Shown here: in pieces, positions 1 to 7,738 of the stretch
Numbering within the stretch: position 1 is the stretch's first letter
How the letters are laid out: each line of letters starts with the position of its first letter
DNA from: Bacteroidota bacterium
GTDB lineage: Bacteria > Bacteroidota > Bacteroidia > Chitinophagales > Saprospiraceae
Direction of reading: 5' to 3'
DNA: 57,370 bases
Assembly (NCBI GenBank): GCA_016124585.1
Contig: WGNL01000040.1
Location: forward strand, 1 to 57,370
Notes under the pieces: generated by a model
The model's input: only the letters and a program-made list of their open reading frames with translations
Database searches by the model: none
What the model was told of the DNA's origin: nothing
Position numbers and translations under genes: made by a program

Positions 1-2
1 AA

Positions 3-116
3 CGATTCAGGATATTGTCCGATAGGTTGAGAATGCACGACATAAATCAATACCATGAAATAATCGGGCTTTGTGCTGGCCTTTGGAACCACAGCCTAAT
101 TTGTCCAAATGATTGA
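3..116 (+). pseudogene. C-terminal fragment of a DDE transposase (cut by window edge)
   Basis: The third frame is open from the first bases and stops with TGA at 114-116, giving 37 residues. The pattern (FRILSDRLR, then a short helix with GLCAGLWNHSL) resembles the last helix of IS4/IS5-type DDE transposases, where an F-R-I-L...R...A-x-L-x-N tail is common. The call rests on this tail only; no catalytic residue is inside the window, and the family is not certain. It may be the end of an intact element lying to the left. Confidence 0.4.
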
Positions 117-367
117 TTATCATGTCAAAACAACTCTAATACTAATAATTTACATCGAATCAATAGTAACAAAACAGCTACGAGCGAATAGTATTTTTCG
201 AAGAGTTTAATTCAAGAGGGTATAAACAGGTTCAACGGTTCTATCAGGTTTTAGCAGGCTTATGCTTGGCTGAGCGGGCTAGGTCATTTGTACCTTTTAT
301 TCTTTTCCAAAAACTGCCATGAAGCGGTTTTGTGGCAGCATATTTATTACCATTTAATATTAACGTC
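117..367. other. Intergenic stretch, probable IS end plus leader of next gene
   Basis: No convincing coding frame was found on either strand. The stretch after the transposase stop is AT-rich and would contain the right end of that element if it is an insertion sequence, but no matching inverted repeat can be defined because the other end is outside the window. No clear promoter box was recognised before the gene at 368. Confidence 0.3.
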
Positions 368-1357
368 ATGAAACGGAATTGGATTTATTTCTCCAACACC
401 TTCGAAATCAACACCAGAAAAGCTTATGCCAAGATGCTAAAGATTGGCAATGACCATGATTCTCGGCTGAACGGTGACACGGACGACCCCGATATTTTGG
501 CCTTATGGAATTATTTAAACCCTTTGTTGTTAGTTTACCGAACTTTATTTTCGGCTTGGCAGAGCAGCCTCTACCATCGTATCAGCAGGACCCTTATTTT
601 AACGGATACCTTCAAATTATTGGGAAAACCTTGGATTCGGGATTGGGAACTTAAAGTGTATAATATATTTTCGGAAGACTCACCACAGGATAAAGCATTA
701 TTTCCAAAGAAAAGAGCGCCATTCCAGACTGCTAGTTATGAGGAGCGCATTATAGCCGTCAAGACCTTGGGGCAGAGTATGGCTACTTACCCTGAATTGG
801 CCACCGTTAAAGCGGATGTGGACGCCAAATATGATATATTGGTAGCGGTACGGGATGAGCAAAAGCAGGCCATGCAAATGGAAGGCAAACATTTGGACGC
901 ATTGGAAGCACAGCGTATCGTATTGGCCAAGGCGCTGTATAGAAACTTGGGTTCGTTGATGGTCAAATTTTATGAAGAACCCACGCAAGGGGAGCGCTTT
1001 TTTGACCTTAGCCTCATTCGCCGCTCCAAGACGGATAGCGACAGCACCATGAACTATTCCGGTCAATTGAATGCGGATGCCAGCACGGTTGTGGCCATTT
1101 CGAAGAAGTTTGAACTCAGCATTGGCGCCAGTTTTGTCTTTGCCAACAGTGACGGCGGTGGTGAGCTACACTGCTTTTTTGCAGCTTCTGCCTCCGCTAC
1201 CGACAGCGCCAACAAGGCCATCATATTGCCCGGCGAGACCGTGGAAGTTACAGCAGGAGAAATGGGCTGGAGCGACTCGGATAATTTGTTCATTGTAAGG
1301 AACGTGGGGACGGTGACAGCGGAATTTGAATTAACGGGAACTGAAGCGATTGGATAA
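368..1357 (+). CDS. Conserved hypothetical protein, about 329 aa
   Basis: I do not recognise this family. The frame is open from a GTG at 332, but the ATG at 368 (MKRNWIYFSN) is the more natural start and is used here. No signal peptide or membrane segment is visible. The first two thirds look helical and rich in charged residues, with a likely coiled stretch around DEQKQAMQMEGKHLDALEAQ. The last 100 residues look like a small beta-sandwich (repeated short hydrophobic strands with Gly/Asp turns, ending EFELTGTEAIG). An N-terminal helical part with a beta C-terminal part would fit a cytoplasmic binding protein, but that is guesswork. It stands alone, with a hairpin directly behind it. Confidence 0.6.
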   Translation: MKRNWIYFSNTFEINTRKAYAKMLKIGNDHDSRLNGDTDDPDILALWNYLNPLLLVYRTLFSAWQSSLYHRISRTLILTDTFKLLGKPWIRDWELKVYNIFSEDSPQDKALFPKKRAPFQTASYEERIIAVKTLGQSMATYPELATVKADVDAKYDILVAVRDEQKQAMQMEGKHLDALEAQRIVLAKALYRNLGSLMVKFYEEPTQGERFFDLSLIRRSKTDSDSTMNYSGQLNADASTVVAISKKFELSIGASFVFANSDGGGELHCFFAASASATDSANKAIILPGETVEVTAGEMGWSDSDNLFIVRNVGTVTAEFELTGTEAIG

Positions 1358-1366
1358 AGTGCATTA

Positions 1367-1407
1367 GATAATGTCGGTGTGAAGGGTAGGAGCATACCGA
1401 CATTATC
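1367..1407. terminator. Hairpin between convergent genes
   Basis: A perfect 12-bp inverted repeat (GATAATGTCGGT at 1367-1378 and its complement at 1396-1407) with a 17-nt loop sits between the + gene ending at 1357 and the - gene ending at 1444. There is no strong T-run, so it is a probable bidirectional terminator, not a textbook one. Confidence 0.5.
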
Positions 1408-1443
1408 CATTCATGTATTAATAATGGAAATTAAGATACAGTA

Positions 1444-2820
1444 TTACCTTATTAGACTAACGTCACCTTTTTCAATAATAGAGCGACGTTTGCCCGCTTC
1501 TATAATATCATAAGTCAAATACCAAACATAAGTATCAATGGGCGCCCTGCGTCCGTGCAGGTTGCCATCCCACGGTGCCAATGCAGCGGGCGATGACCAT
1601 ACACGGCCACCCCAACGGTTATATACTTCAAAATGTAGTATTTCATACGTATAGTCGCAGTCCAAATATGGCTGCAGCAAATCATTGATGCCATCATCGT
1701 TTGGTGTAAAAATATTGGGTACATATACACGGCAACGGCAGTCTTCTGCTTCTGCTTTTTGTTTGAACTGAAATTCACCGCATATATTCTTGATTGTGGC
1801 CTCATATACGCCTGAGCTTTCGATCTTTAATTGCTTTGTAGTAGCACCATTTGACCAAAGATATTCTCCTTCAATACCTGGTGACAGCAGTATATTGTCA
1901 CCTTGGCAAAAAGTGGTGTCTGGCGGATTAAAGCCATTCATATCCAGGTTTATGATGGTTACTTTTTCCGTAAACGTGCAGCCATCAATCGTGGCATTTA
2001 CGATATAAGTGCCTGTATCTACTGCCTGATAGACCTGGGTGGTGTCACCTGTATTCCATTTAATAGTAGCATCATAAAAACTGGCATTAAGGCTAACAGG
2101 CTGCCCATTGCACATCAACACCGTATCTGGGAAAGGGTCAAACGGTGCAATCAATAAATTATCTACAAATAGATAGTTCGCTTGTTGTGAAAGGGGGAAA
2201 ACCGTGTCATTGGAGACCAGGATTGTTTCATCATTGTTCTTGAAATTGCCAATCTGAATAACAGACTCGTTCCCTTTTGCCCGAAAACAGCCACTGATTT
2301 TTGTCCATCCGGATGTATCATATAATACGCCATTTTGGTTTTCTGCCACAATATTAAAATTGTCATTTGGGCCAGTTCCCTTGACTCCCATCCCAATTCC
2401 ATCACTGAAGGTTTGTGCCAAGCTTGGGCAGTCATCGTCTGTGGCCACATAAAATCTGGCGTAGTATTGCCGACCAGGCTTTAAGGTGTCAAGTAGTCTG
2501 GTAAATAGCATTTCCCTAGTGAAATAACACCACATACCCATGTAGCCATTGCCATCCTGTGCTGGAAGATAGTTGCAGCTTCTATTGGAAGGGACTGAGT
2601 AGGTCAGGGAAGTTGCGCAAGAATTATAGAGGTCGGGGGATAGTGAACTTTGCCAAGGGCTTGCCAATGAAACTTGTCCTTCATCGGTTGGGCATGCTTT
2701 TAATACCTCAAAACTTGGATTGGGAACGAGGTTTTGTGAGTTGGCTTGAATGTAAAACACCAATGCACTTATCAAGCAGCACCATTTTATTATGTATTTT
2801 ATCTGAAAGACATTCTTCAT
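1444..2820 (-). CDS. Secreted protein with gliding-motility-associated C-terminal (T9SS type B) domain
   Basis: 458 residues. An N-terminal signal peptide (hydrophobic KWCCLISALVFYIQANSQ) is followed by a beta-rich domain starting NLVPNPSFEV, as in carbohydrate-binding-like or galactose-binding-like modules of secreted Bacteroidota proteins. Two short Ig/PKD-like segments follow with the pattern C-x-G-x...W-x-T/N-G-x-T-T. The last ~85 residues are a gliding-motility-associated C-terminal domain: YVPNIFTPNDDGINDLL, then YEILHFEVYNRWGGRVW, WDGN and a final strand. That domain is the type B signal for export through T9SS and surface attachment. A promoter with good -33 and -7 boxes lies just upstream. 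The role is probably cell-surface adhesion or glycan binding; the ligand is unknown. Confidence 0.85.
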   Translation of the reverse strand: MKNVFQIKYIIKWCCLISALVFYIQANSQNLVPNPSFEVLKACPTDEGQVSLASPWQSSLSPDLYNSCATSLTYSVPSNRSCNYLPAQDGNGYMGMWCYFTREMLFTRLLDTLKPGRQYYARFYVATDDDCPSLAQTFSDGIGMGVKGTGPNDNFNIVAENQNGVLYDTSGWTKISGCFRAKGNESVIQIGNFKNNDETILVSNDTVFPLSQQANYLFVDNLLIAPFDPFPDTVLMCNGQPVSLNASFYDATIKWNTGDTTQVYQAVDTGTYIVNATIDGCTFTEKVTIINLDMNGFNPPDTTFCQGDNILLSPGIEGEYLWSNGATTKQLKIESSGVYEATIKNICGEFQFKQKAEAEDCRCRVYVPNIFTPNDDGINDLLQPYLDCDYTYEILHFEVYNRWGGRVWSSPAALAPWDGNLHGRRAPIDTYVWYLTYDIIEAGKRRSIIEKGDVSLIR

Positions 2821-2854
2821 TTAAAATGGGTGAAATTCAATACATGTATTCTTG

Positions 2855-2884
2855 CAAAATTAGCATTTCATCTGTTTTGTACAA
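2855..2884 (-). promoter_or_regulatory. Bacteroidota-type promoter for the gene at 1444-2820
   Basis: On the minus strand the -7 box TAATTTTG (2862-2855) matches TAnnTTTG fully, and a -33 TTG (2884-2882) lies 19 bp upstream. The start codon is about 35 nt downstream. Confidence 0.6.
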
Positions 2885-2909
2885 GTTTTTTGGAGCCGAG
2901 CTACCTTTG
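2875..2909 (+). promoter_or_regulatory. Possible divergent promoter without an obvious gene
   Basis: TTTTG at 2875-2879 and TACCTTTG at 2902-2909 are 22 bp apart and match the -33/-7 pattern on the + strand. A transcript starting near 2916 would run only to the hairpin at 2979-3013. No gene is seen, only a seven-codon ORF starting at 2925. Confidence 0.3.
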
Positions 2910-2978
2910 TTAATAGACTATTACGATGAAAACTGATATAAGGCCATCATAGCACTAGCAATATTTTACAATTTAAAA

Positions 2979-3013
2979 AAAGCAGTTTCAACTAGCCTAG
3001 TTGAAACTGCTTT
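2979..3013 (-). terminator. Strong intrinsic terminator
   Basis: A perfect 16-bp stem (2979-2994 with 2998-3013) and a GCC loop. Read on the minus strand the hairpin is followed by a run of T (A-run at 2975-2981 on +), so it terminates the gene at 3060-3722. Confidence 0.85.
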
Positions 3014-3059
3014 AATGAATTTATTTCAATGATATATCAGTTGGTGGGTATTAATTTCT

Positions 3060-3722
3060 TTATTGGACTTGGTAATTGGCAAAATCAAGCTCATTGTATT
3101 TCGATTTTTTAAACAAGCCATTGTCGTCCATTAAGTAAACAGTTTTGTCAATTTTTACTTTTTTGCCATTGTCACGGGTAGTTCTTTTTACTTGTACGAC
3201 ATCCAATCGGGTATCCCCGTTCACATCCTGAATCCAGCTATCCACTTGTACGCAATGATTGCGTGTGCAGTCATACGTGGCAAGCGTTTGCCTTTTGTCC
3301 ATTTTACCATTGTTCCAACCATACAGGGCAATTTCGCCCCCCGAAACATCGGATGGCAAACGGATGATGTAGAGCTCTTCCCCATTTCCCCGAATGCTGA
3401 ACAGGGCACGGGGTTCTTCGTTACGTATGAAACTTTGTTTGGCCAAGTCGCCTGTCAATAAATTGGAAAAGCCTGAGTCAATGGGTTTGCCTTCAAAAAA
3501 TTCAGAAGGTTTATCTTGTTTTGCCAGTGGGTAAACATGCAGGTTACCTACGTTTTTGCTCTCAAATAATTTGATGAATTCTGCTTGGTCCATACTGATG
3601 TTTTTGTAGGAGACTGGAGCCGGATAAGGTTCTGCACCTACTTGTTTTTTTGTGGGAGTATTTTGAGCCTCAGCATTGATTTGAAGCATTAACATCAACA
3701 GTATCAAATTAAATAATTTCAT
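3060..3722 (-). CDS. Secreted hypothetical protein with an EF/VCBS-like Asp loop
   Basis: 220 residues with a clear signal peptide (MKLFNLILLMLMLQINAEAQ). The mature part is not a family I recognise. A loop DVNGDTRLDVV near residue 165 has the D-x-N-G-D-x-x-x-D spacing of calcium loops found in VCBS/FG-GAP repeats, but only one copy is present. Two Cys occur in CTRNHC, close enough for a disulphide in the periplasm or outside. No T9SS tail is present, so a periplasmic location is likely. It is a single-gene unit ended by the terminator at 2979-3013. Confidence 0.65.
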   Translation of the reverse strand: MKLFNLILLMLMLQINAEAQNTPTKKQVGAEPYPAPVSYKNISMDQAEFIKLFESKNVGNLHVYPLAKQDKPSEFFEGKPIDSGFSNLLTGDLAKQSFIRNEEPRALFSIRGNGEELYIIRLPSDVSGGEIALYGWNNGKMDKRQTLATYDCTRNHCVQVDSWIQDVNGDTRLDVVQVKRTTRDNGKKVKIDKTVYLMDDNGLFKKSKYNELDFANYQVQ

Positions 3723-3985
3723 TTTATGGTGGTTTTAAATCTTTGAATTTATGGTAAAACGGGCTGATTTAAGGATATGTTCAATGTAATAGGTCACGGA
3801 TTATTTTCGGAAAATTTGTAGTTCGAGCGAGGCAATTTTGTTGGAATAGGGGAGAATATTTCCGCAGCTAATAGAAATGATTGTGGAGGAATTCACATAT
3901 TTAACCGATGATATTGCACGTTCAATGAGTTTTGTCATTCTCACTGCTTTTTTATCCAAAAAAGCAGTTGATTTGAATTTTGCAC

Positions 3986-3993
3986 TAACTTTG
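3986..3993 (+). promoter_or_regulatory. -7 box immediately before the copper cluster
   Basis: TAACTTTG is a full match to TAnnTTTG and ends 8 nt before the ATG at 4002, which would give an almost leaderless mRNA. A TTG at 3968-3970 is only 15 bp upstream, shorter than usual, so the -33 assignment is weak. Confidence 0.4.
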
Positions 3994-4001
3994 CTCCGTA
4001 A

Positions 4002-4382
4002 ATGAGAAAAAGCATATCCATAGTATTAATTGTCTTGATTGCCGCCTTGTCGGCAAAAGATTTGTTAATGTGGGCAAGTTTCAAACTGAACCAAGATTTC
4101 ATCGCCAATGTGCTTTGTGAAAACAGGTTTAATGCTGAAGTAATGTGCAACGGTAAATGTTATTTTACCAAAAAAATAAAGGAAGGAAACGAAGAAAATA
4201 ATACGAAAACGCCTTTTCATAAAGCAACCGAACAGCGGGAAGTCGCTGATATTCAAGACATATTCTTTTTGAATTTAAAGCCAAATGTAGAAGCATACAT
4301 CTTGGCATATTTTGCCGAACCTACCTTTACCAGCCAGTCCATCTTGGACGATATATTCCAACCACCGCAAGACTGCTGCTAA
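4002..4382 (+). CDS. Small secreted or membrane-anchored Cys-containing protein
   Basis: 126 residues. The N-terminus MRKSISIVLIVLIAALSAKDLLMWASF is a signal peptide or single membrane anchor. The conserved-looking core is LCENRFNAEVMCNGKCYFTKKI with three Cys (C-x9-C-x3-C), and the protein ends in CC. I do not know a named family, but the Cys pattern, the extracytoplasmic location and the place at the head of the MbnP/MbnH cluster suggest metal binding or delivery, most likely copper. It is separated from the barrel gene by 115 bp and is read in the same direction. Its role is inferred from context alone. Confidence 0.65.
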   Translation: MRKSISIVLIVLIAALSAKDLLMWASFKLNQDFIANVLCENRFNAEVMCNGKCYFTKKIKEGNEENNTKTPFHKATEQREVADIQDIFFLNLKPNVEAYILAYFAEPTFTSQSILDDIFQPPQDCC

Positions 4383-4497
4383 TCTTCTTTATTATTTGAT
4401 TTAATACTGGTTACTGTGCTTTGACAGTGGCATATACATGTGTTGTACTATGCCATATCAATCACTAATCACCAGTCACCATTATAAGAATTAAATC

Positions 4498-5400
4498 ATG
4501 GCAAAATGCATCACCGCATTGGCCATGTTCCTGTTGGTTTTTACTGGAAATGCAAAAGCCTGTGACGCTTGTGGATGCAGCGTAAACGGCGTCGGTGTTG
4601 GGCTCATGGCGACCTATCGCCAGAACTATATTGGGTTCCAATACCAATACTTGCCTTTTCGGTCAACACTGGAACATGGTCAAGGCTCCAAGGATTATTT
4701 TCATTCTTTTGAATTGGCCATTAGGTACAGCGTGTTGCAGCGGCTGAACTTGCAACTCTATCAGCCCTACCACTTGAATATCAGGCATTCGCAGGATGGT
4801 AATGCCCAGCTTTCTGGCTTGGGCGACACCCGGTTTTTGGCCAATTATACCCTTTTCAACCAAACCATTTTTTCTGGAAAAATGCGGCTGTACGTAGAAG
4901 CAGGGGCAGGTGTTAAGGCACCAACTGGCCACTTCAACCCAGACCTGCACGATCAACGCAACCTGCCCGAAAACTTCAATCCTGGCAATGGCAGTTGGGC
5001 AGGGCTGGCGCAGGCCAATATCGTGCTGAACCGTGACAATGGCGGCCTGTTGCTCACGGCAAACTACCAACACAGCCGCCCAGCCAGCAACGGCTATCGT
5101 TTTGGCCACCAGTGGTCGGGGCAGGCGTTGGTTTTCAATCAATTCCAGTTTAAAGGCAAACCTTCGCTGGCACCCTTCACGGGTGTCTCTGTGGAAAAGA
5201 CATTTCAGGACATGGAGGCAGATGGCAAATACGCCGCTTCAACGGGTGGCCATGCCATGTACTTGGCCTTCGGAACCAATCTAAGATACGAGGACTGGCT
5301 TTTGGGAATCTCCTATGCTGAACCGATTTCGCAGCACATATCCAATGCAGAAGTCGAGGCAAAAGGCAGGTTGACAGTTCAGTTTTCACATATTTTTTAA
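4498..5400 (+). CDS. Outer-membrane beta-barrel protein with N-terminal CxxCxC motif
   Basis: 300 residues. A signal peptide (ITALAMFLLVFTGNAKA) is followed directly by CDACGC, a compact Cys motif able to bind a soft metal. The rest alternates amphipathic strands and Gly/Asn turns and ends in Phe (VQFSHIF), typical of an outer-membrane barrel of about 10-12 strands. Similar barrels annotated as transporter-like occur beside MbnP-type proteins in Bacteroidota. It lies 21 bp before the MbnP-like gene and is almost certainly co-transcribed. It could be a pore or a surface receptor for the metal handled by the next two products. The substrate is not shown by the sequence. Confidence 0.75.
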   Translation: MAKCITALAMFLLVFTGNAKACDACGCSVNGVGVGLMATYRQNYIGFQYQYLPFRSTLEHGQGSKDYFHSFELAIRYSVLQRLNLQLYQPYHLNIRHSQDGNAQLSGLGDTRFLANYTLFNQTIFSGKMRLYVEAGAGVKAPTGHFNPDLHDQRNLPENFNPGNGSWAGLAQANIVLNRDNGGLLLTANYQHSRPASNGYRFGHQWSGQALVFNQFQFKGKPSLAPFTGVSVEKTFQDMEADGKYAASTGGHAMYLAFGTNLRYEDWLLGISYAEPISQHISNAEVEAKGRLTVQFSHIF

Positions 5401-5421
5401 CTGTTAAATTTCATTTCAATC

Positions 5422-6264
5422 ATGAAGAAAATTTTGTTTTTAAGCACCCTGTTTTTGAGCATCGCATTGCTCAGTGCTTGTAAGAAAGACGACGACAGCA
5501 AGGAGACTTTTGGCACCTTGGCGCTTGAGTTTGATAATGTTGTCGGCGACAAAGACCTGAACATGGTGGAGAGCACCAGCAGCGATTTCAAGTACAAAAA
5601 TGGCCTTGACCAGGATTTCAATGTATCGCTTTTGGGCTATTACATCACCCAAATCAAACTCGAAGGCCCGAACGGCGAGACTTTCGCCGATCCGGTGACC
5701 ACTGGTGCCAATGCCACTGACGTGAAAGGGATTTACCAGATTTTGGAAAGCGATATAAACTCTCAAGTGGTGAATCTGAGCAATGTGCCTTCCGGCAAGT
5801 ACAACAAAGTGACTTTCACGCTCGGCATCCCTGCCGAAATTGTGCAGGAAGGTGCCACGGGCGGTGTGCTCGACCCCGCTGAAGGCGCTTGGCTCTGGAA
5901 CTGGGATGCTGGCTATATCGGGATGGCCTTCGAGGGCCGCAGCCCAGCCTCGCCCGTGGCCGAAACACAATGGAACCCAGAGAATTCCGTACAAATCCAT
6001 ATCGGCGGCTGGAAGGACATCCAGGACAATCCGAATATGGTCAACAACGTGAAAACCATCACGCTTGATTTTGGCACCAATGTGAATGTTGGTGAAAAAT
6101 ACAACCCAAGTGCCCATATAAATATGGATTTACTGGAAGTCATCGCTGGCCACCATGCCACGGCTGATTTCACTGTCACAAATCAGGTGCATAACCCAGC
6201 GGGTGGCCATGATTTCGCAGAAAACCTACATGCTGCTTTTGAGGTGGACCACGTTCATCAATAA
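5422..6264 (+). CDS. MbnP-like copper-binding lipoprotein
   Basis: 280 residues. Lipobox LLSAC with C20, then an acidic linker. The core matches the MbnP family: SLLGYYITQIKL, NVPSGKYNKVTFTLGIP, then AWLWNWDAGYIGMAFEG with W157, W159 and W161, and a Gly-Trp-rich middle. In characterised MbnP a Trp is oxidised to kynurenine by the partner MbnH and then helps bind copper; the Trp cluster here is the candidate site. His residues are abundant towards the end (H244, H245, H257, H263, H270, H277, H279). The MbnH-like gene follows after a hairpin. The family call is firm; copper as ligand follows from the family, and which Trp is modified is unknown. Confidence 0.85.
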   Translation: MKKILFLSTLFLSIALLSACKKDDDSKETFGTLALEFDNVVGDKDLNMVESTSSDFKYKNGLDQDFNVSLLGYYITQIKLEGPNGETFADPVTTGANATDVKGIYQILESDINSQVVNLSNVPSGKYNKVTFTLGIPAEIVQEGATGGVLDPAEGAWLWNWDAGYIGMAFEGRSPASPVAETQWNPENSVQIHIGGWKDIQDNPNMVNNVKTITLDFGTNVNVGEKYNPSAHINMDLLEVIAGHHATADFTVTNQVHNPAGGHDFAENLHAAFEVDHVHQ

Positions 6265-6302
6265 CCGGATGCAGTAATAAGAAAATTTTATAACAGGATT
6301 CG

Positions 6303-6332
6303 GTGGCCTTCGGCTGGTTTTTAGGAGGCCAC
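6303..6332 (+). terminator. Hairpin with T-run between the mbnP- and mbnH-like genes
   Basis: GTGGCC (6303-6308) pairs with GGCCAC (6327-6332) and is followed by TTTTTCTTTTT. It could be a partial terminator that lowers expression of the diheme enzyme relative to its substrate protein. Confidence 0.45.
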
Positions 6333-6348
6333 ACTTTTTCTTTTTGCT

Positions 6349-7365
6349 ATGAAAAAAATAATTTGGGCATTCATGATTCTAGTATTTGCAGTCATTGGGT
6401 GCAAAAAAGATGAGACTAAGAAAGAGGACAAATATGCATTTGTAGTCCCGGCGAATTTCCCAGCTCCCGTTTATACTTTCGAGAACAACCCCGTCACGGA
6501 GGCGGGGTTCAAGTTGGGTAAAAAGCTGTTCTTCGACCCCATCCTTTCGGTGGACAACACGGTTTCGTGCAACAACTGCCACAACCAATCCTTGGCTTTC
6601 GCCGATCTGTCGCTACACCCTTTCAGCAAGGGCGTGGAAGAGCGACAGGGCATCCGCAATGCGCCGCAATTGGTCAACCTCGCCTTTATGAAGGAGTTTT
6701 TCTGGGATGGCGGCGTCACGCACTTGGATTTTGTGCCACTGAATGCCATCGAAAGCGAGTTCGAAATGGACGAAGAAATCGGCCATGTCATTGAGAAGCT
6801 GAACGCAGACCCTGAATATCCTGCCCTTTTTGAGCAGGCATTTGGAAGTTCGAAAGTCACCACACCACTCATGCTGCATGCGCTGGCTCAGTTTACCACG
6901 ATGATGGTTTCCAACAATTCACCCTACGACAAGTATCTGCGTGGCGAAGCTGCACTGAGCGAACATGAACTGGAAGGGCTTCATTTGTTTGAGCAAAAAT
7001 GCCAGTCCTGCCATGCAGGCATCCTTTTCACCGATGAGAGCTACCGCAACAATGGCATCGATACTGCCTTTACTGACCTCGGTCGGGCAAGAATCACCGC
7101 TTTTGATGGCGACATCGGGAAATTCCGTGTGCCCAGCCTCCGCAATGTTGCCATAACTCCGCCGTATATGCACAATGCCAAATTTGCAAGCTTGGAAGCT
7201 GTGCTTGACCATTATATCAATGGGATTAAGCCTTCGCCGTCCCTAGATGCTAGCTTAAAAAATGGCATTCCAATGACTCCATCCGAGAAAACTGCTATTA
7301 TTTCCTTTTTAAAAACGTTGACCGATAAGGATTTCACGCAAGACGAGCGTTTTTTTAGAGAATAA
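6349..7365 (+). CDS. MbnH/MauG-like diheme cytochrome c peroxidase family lipoprotein
   Basis: 338 residues. Lipobox VIGC with C18. Two heme c sites: CNNCH (74-78) and CQSCH (217-221). The usual family blocks are present: LGKKLFFDPILS before heme 1, RNAPQLVNLAFMKEFFWDGG after it, and FRVPSLRNVAITPPYMHNAKFASLEAVLDHY near the end. Length and layout fit the cytochrome c peroxidase/MauG superfamily. Its position after an MbnP-like gene points to the MbnH branch, which oxidises a Trp of MbnP to kynurenine, rather than a plain hydrogen-peroxide scavenger. By-eye reading cannot settle which residue is the distal ligand of the second heme, the feature that separates MauG/MbnH from peroxidases. Confidence 0.85.
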   Translation: MKKIIWAFMILVFAVIGCKKDETKKEDKYAFVVPANFPAPVYTFENNPVTEAGFKLGKKLFFDPILSVDNTVSCNNCHNQSLAFADLSLHPFSKGVEERQGIRNAPQLVNLAFMKEFFWDGGVTHLDFVPLNAIESEFEMDEEIGHVIEKLNADPEYPALFEQAFGSSKVTTPLMLHALAQFTTMMVSNNSPYDKYLRGEAALSEHELEGLHLFEQKCQSCHAGILFTDESYRNNGIDTAFTDLGRARITAFDGDIGKFRVPSLRNVAITPPYMHNAKFASLEAVLDHYINGIKPSPSLDASLKNGIPMTPSEKTAIISFLKTLTDKDFTQDERFFRE

Positions 7366-7738
7366 CTGCTCCAAAAAAGCAAATTACATAACTCCTGTTG
7401 CTCCAAGTCTTTCTAGTTTTTAAAATTAGCATGCCATAATATCTTAATAATGCCATAGATTTATCAAGTGTTCTACGAAGCAGTTTTTGAGATAAGCTGC
7501 TAATATCCTCATGCTGTCGAACAGAGCCGCTTCCAATTGAAAAACGTACTCCTCCTTCCGACCCTTGTGTCCTTAGCTCGTTGCATCTCATCTGAATTCA
7601 GCCATCTCCCGTCCATTCAATTTGGTTTTTAATAAAGCATTTAATAGGTTTGCCTCCATCGCAAAACCGAGCGCAATAATTACATTAAAGTAAGCAGTAC
7701 TTTGCATTTTTTTTAATTAAACAATAAAATACCCAAGT
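7366..7738. other. Intergenic region without a supported gene
   Basis: A 373-bp gap. An open frame of 78 codons on the minus strand (7355-7591) has no recognisable product. AGTACTTTGCATTTTT at 7698-7713 resembles a -7 region (TACTTTG, one base short) for the next gene. Nothing else is apparent. Confidence 0.4.

Noticed and set aside
5440-6117. 225-codon frame antisense to the MbnP-like gene
   Set aside because: The sense frame has a lipobox and conserved family motifs; the antisense frame is a shadow.
7355-7591. 78-codon minus-strand frame in the gap after the diheme gene
   Set aside because: No family features, overlaps the end of the diheme gene, and no promoter or hairpin supports it.
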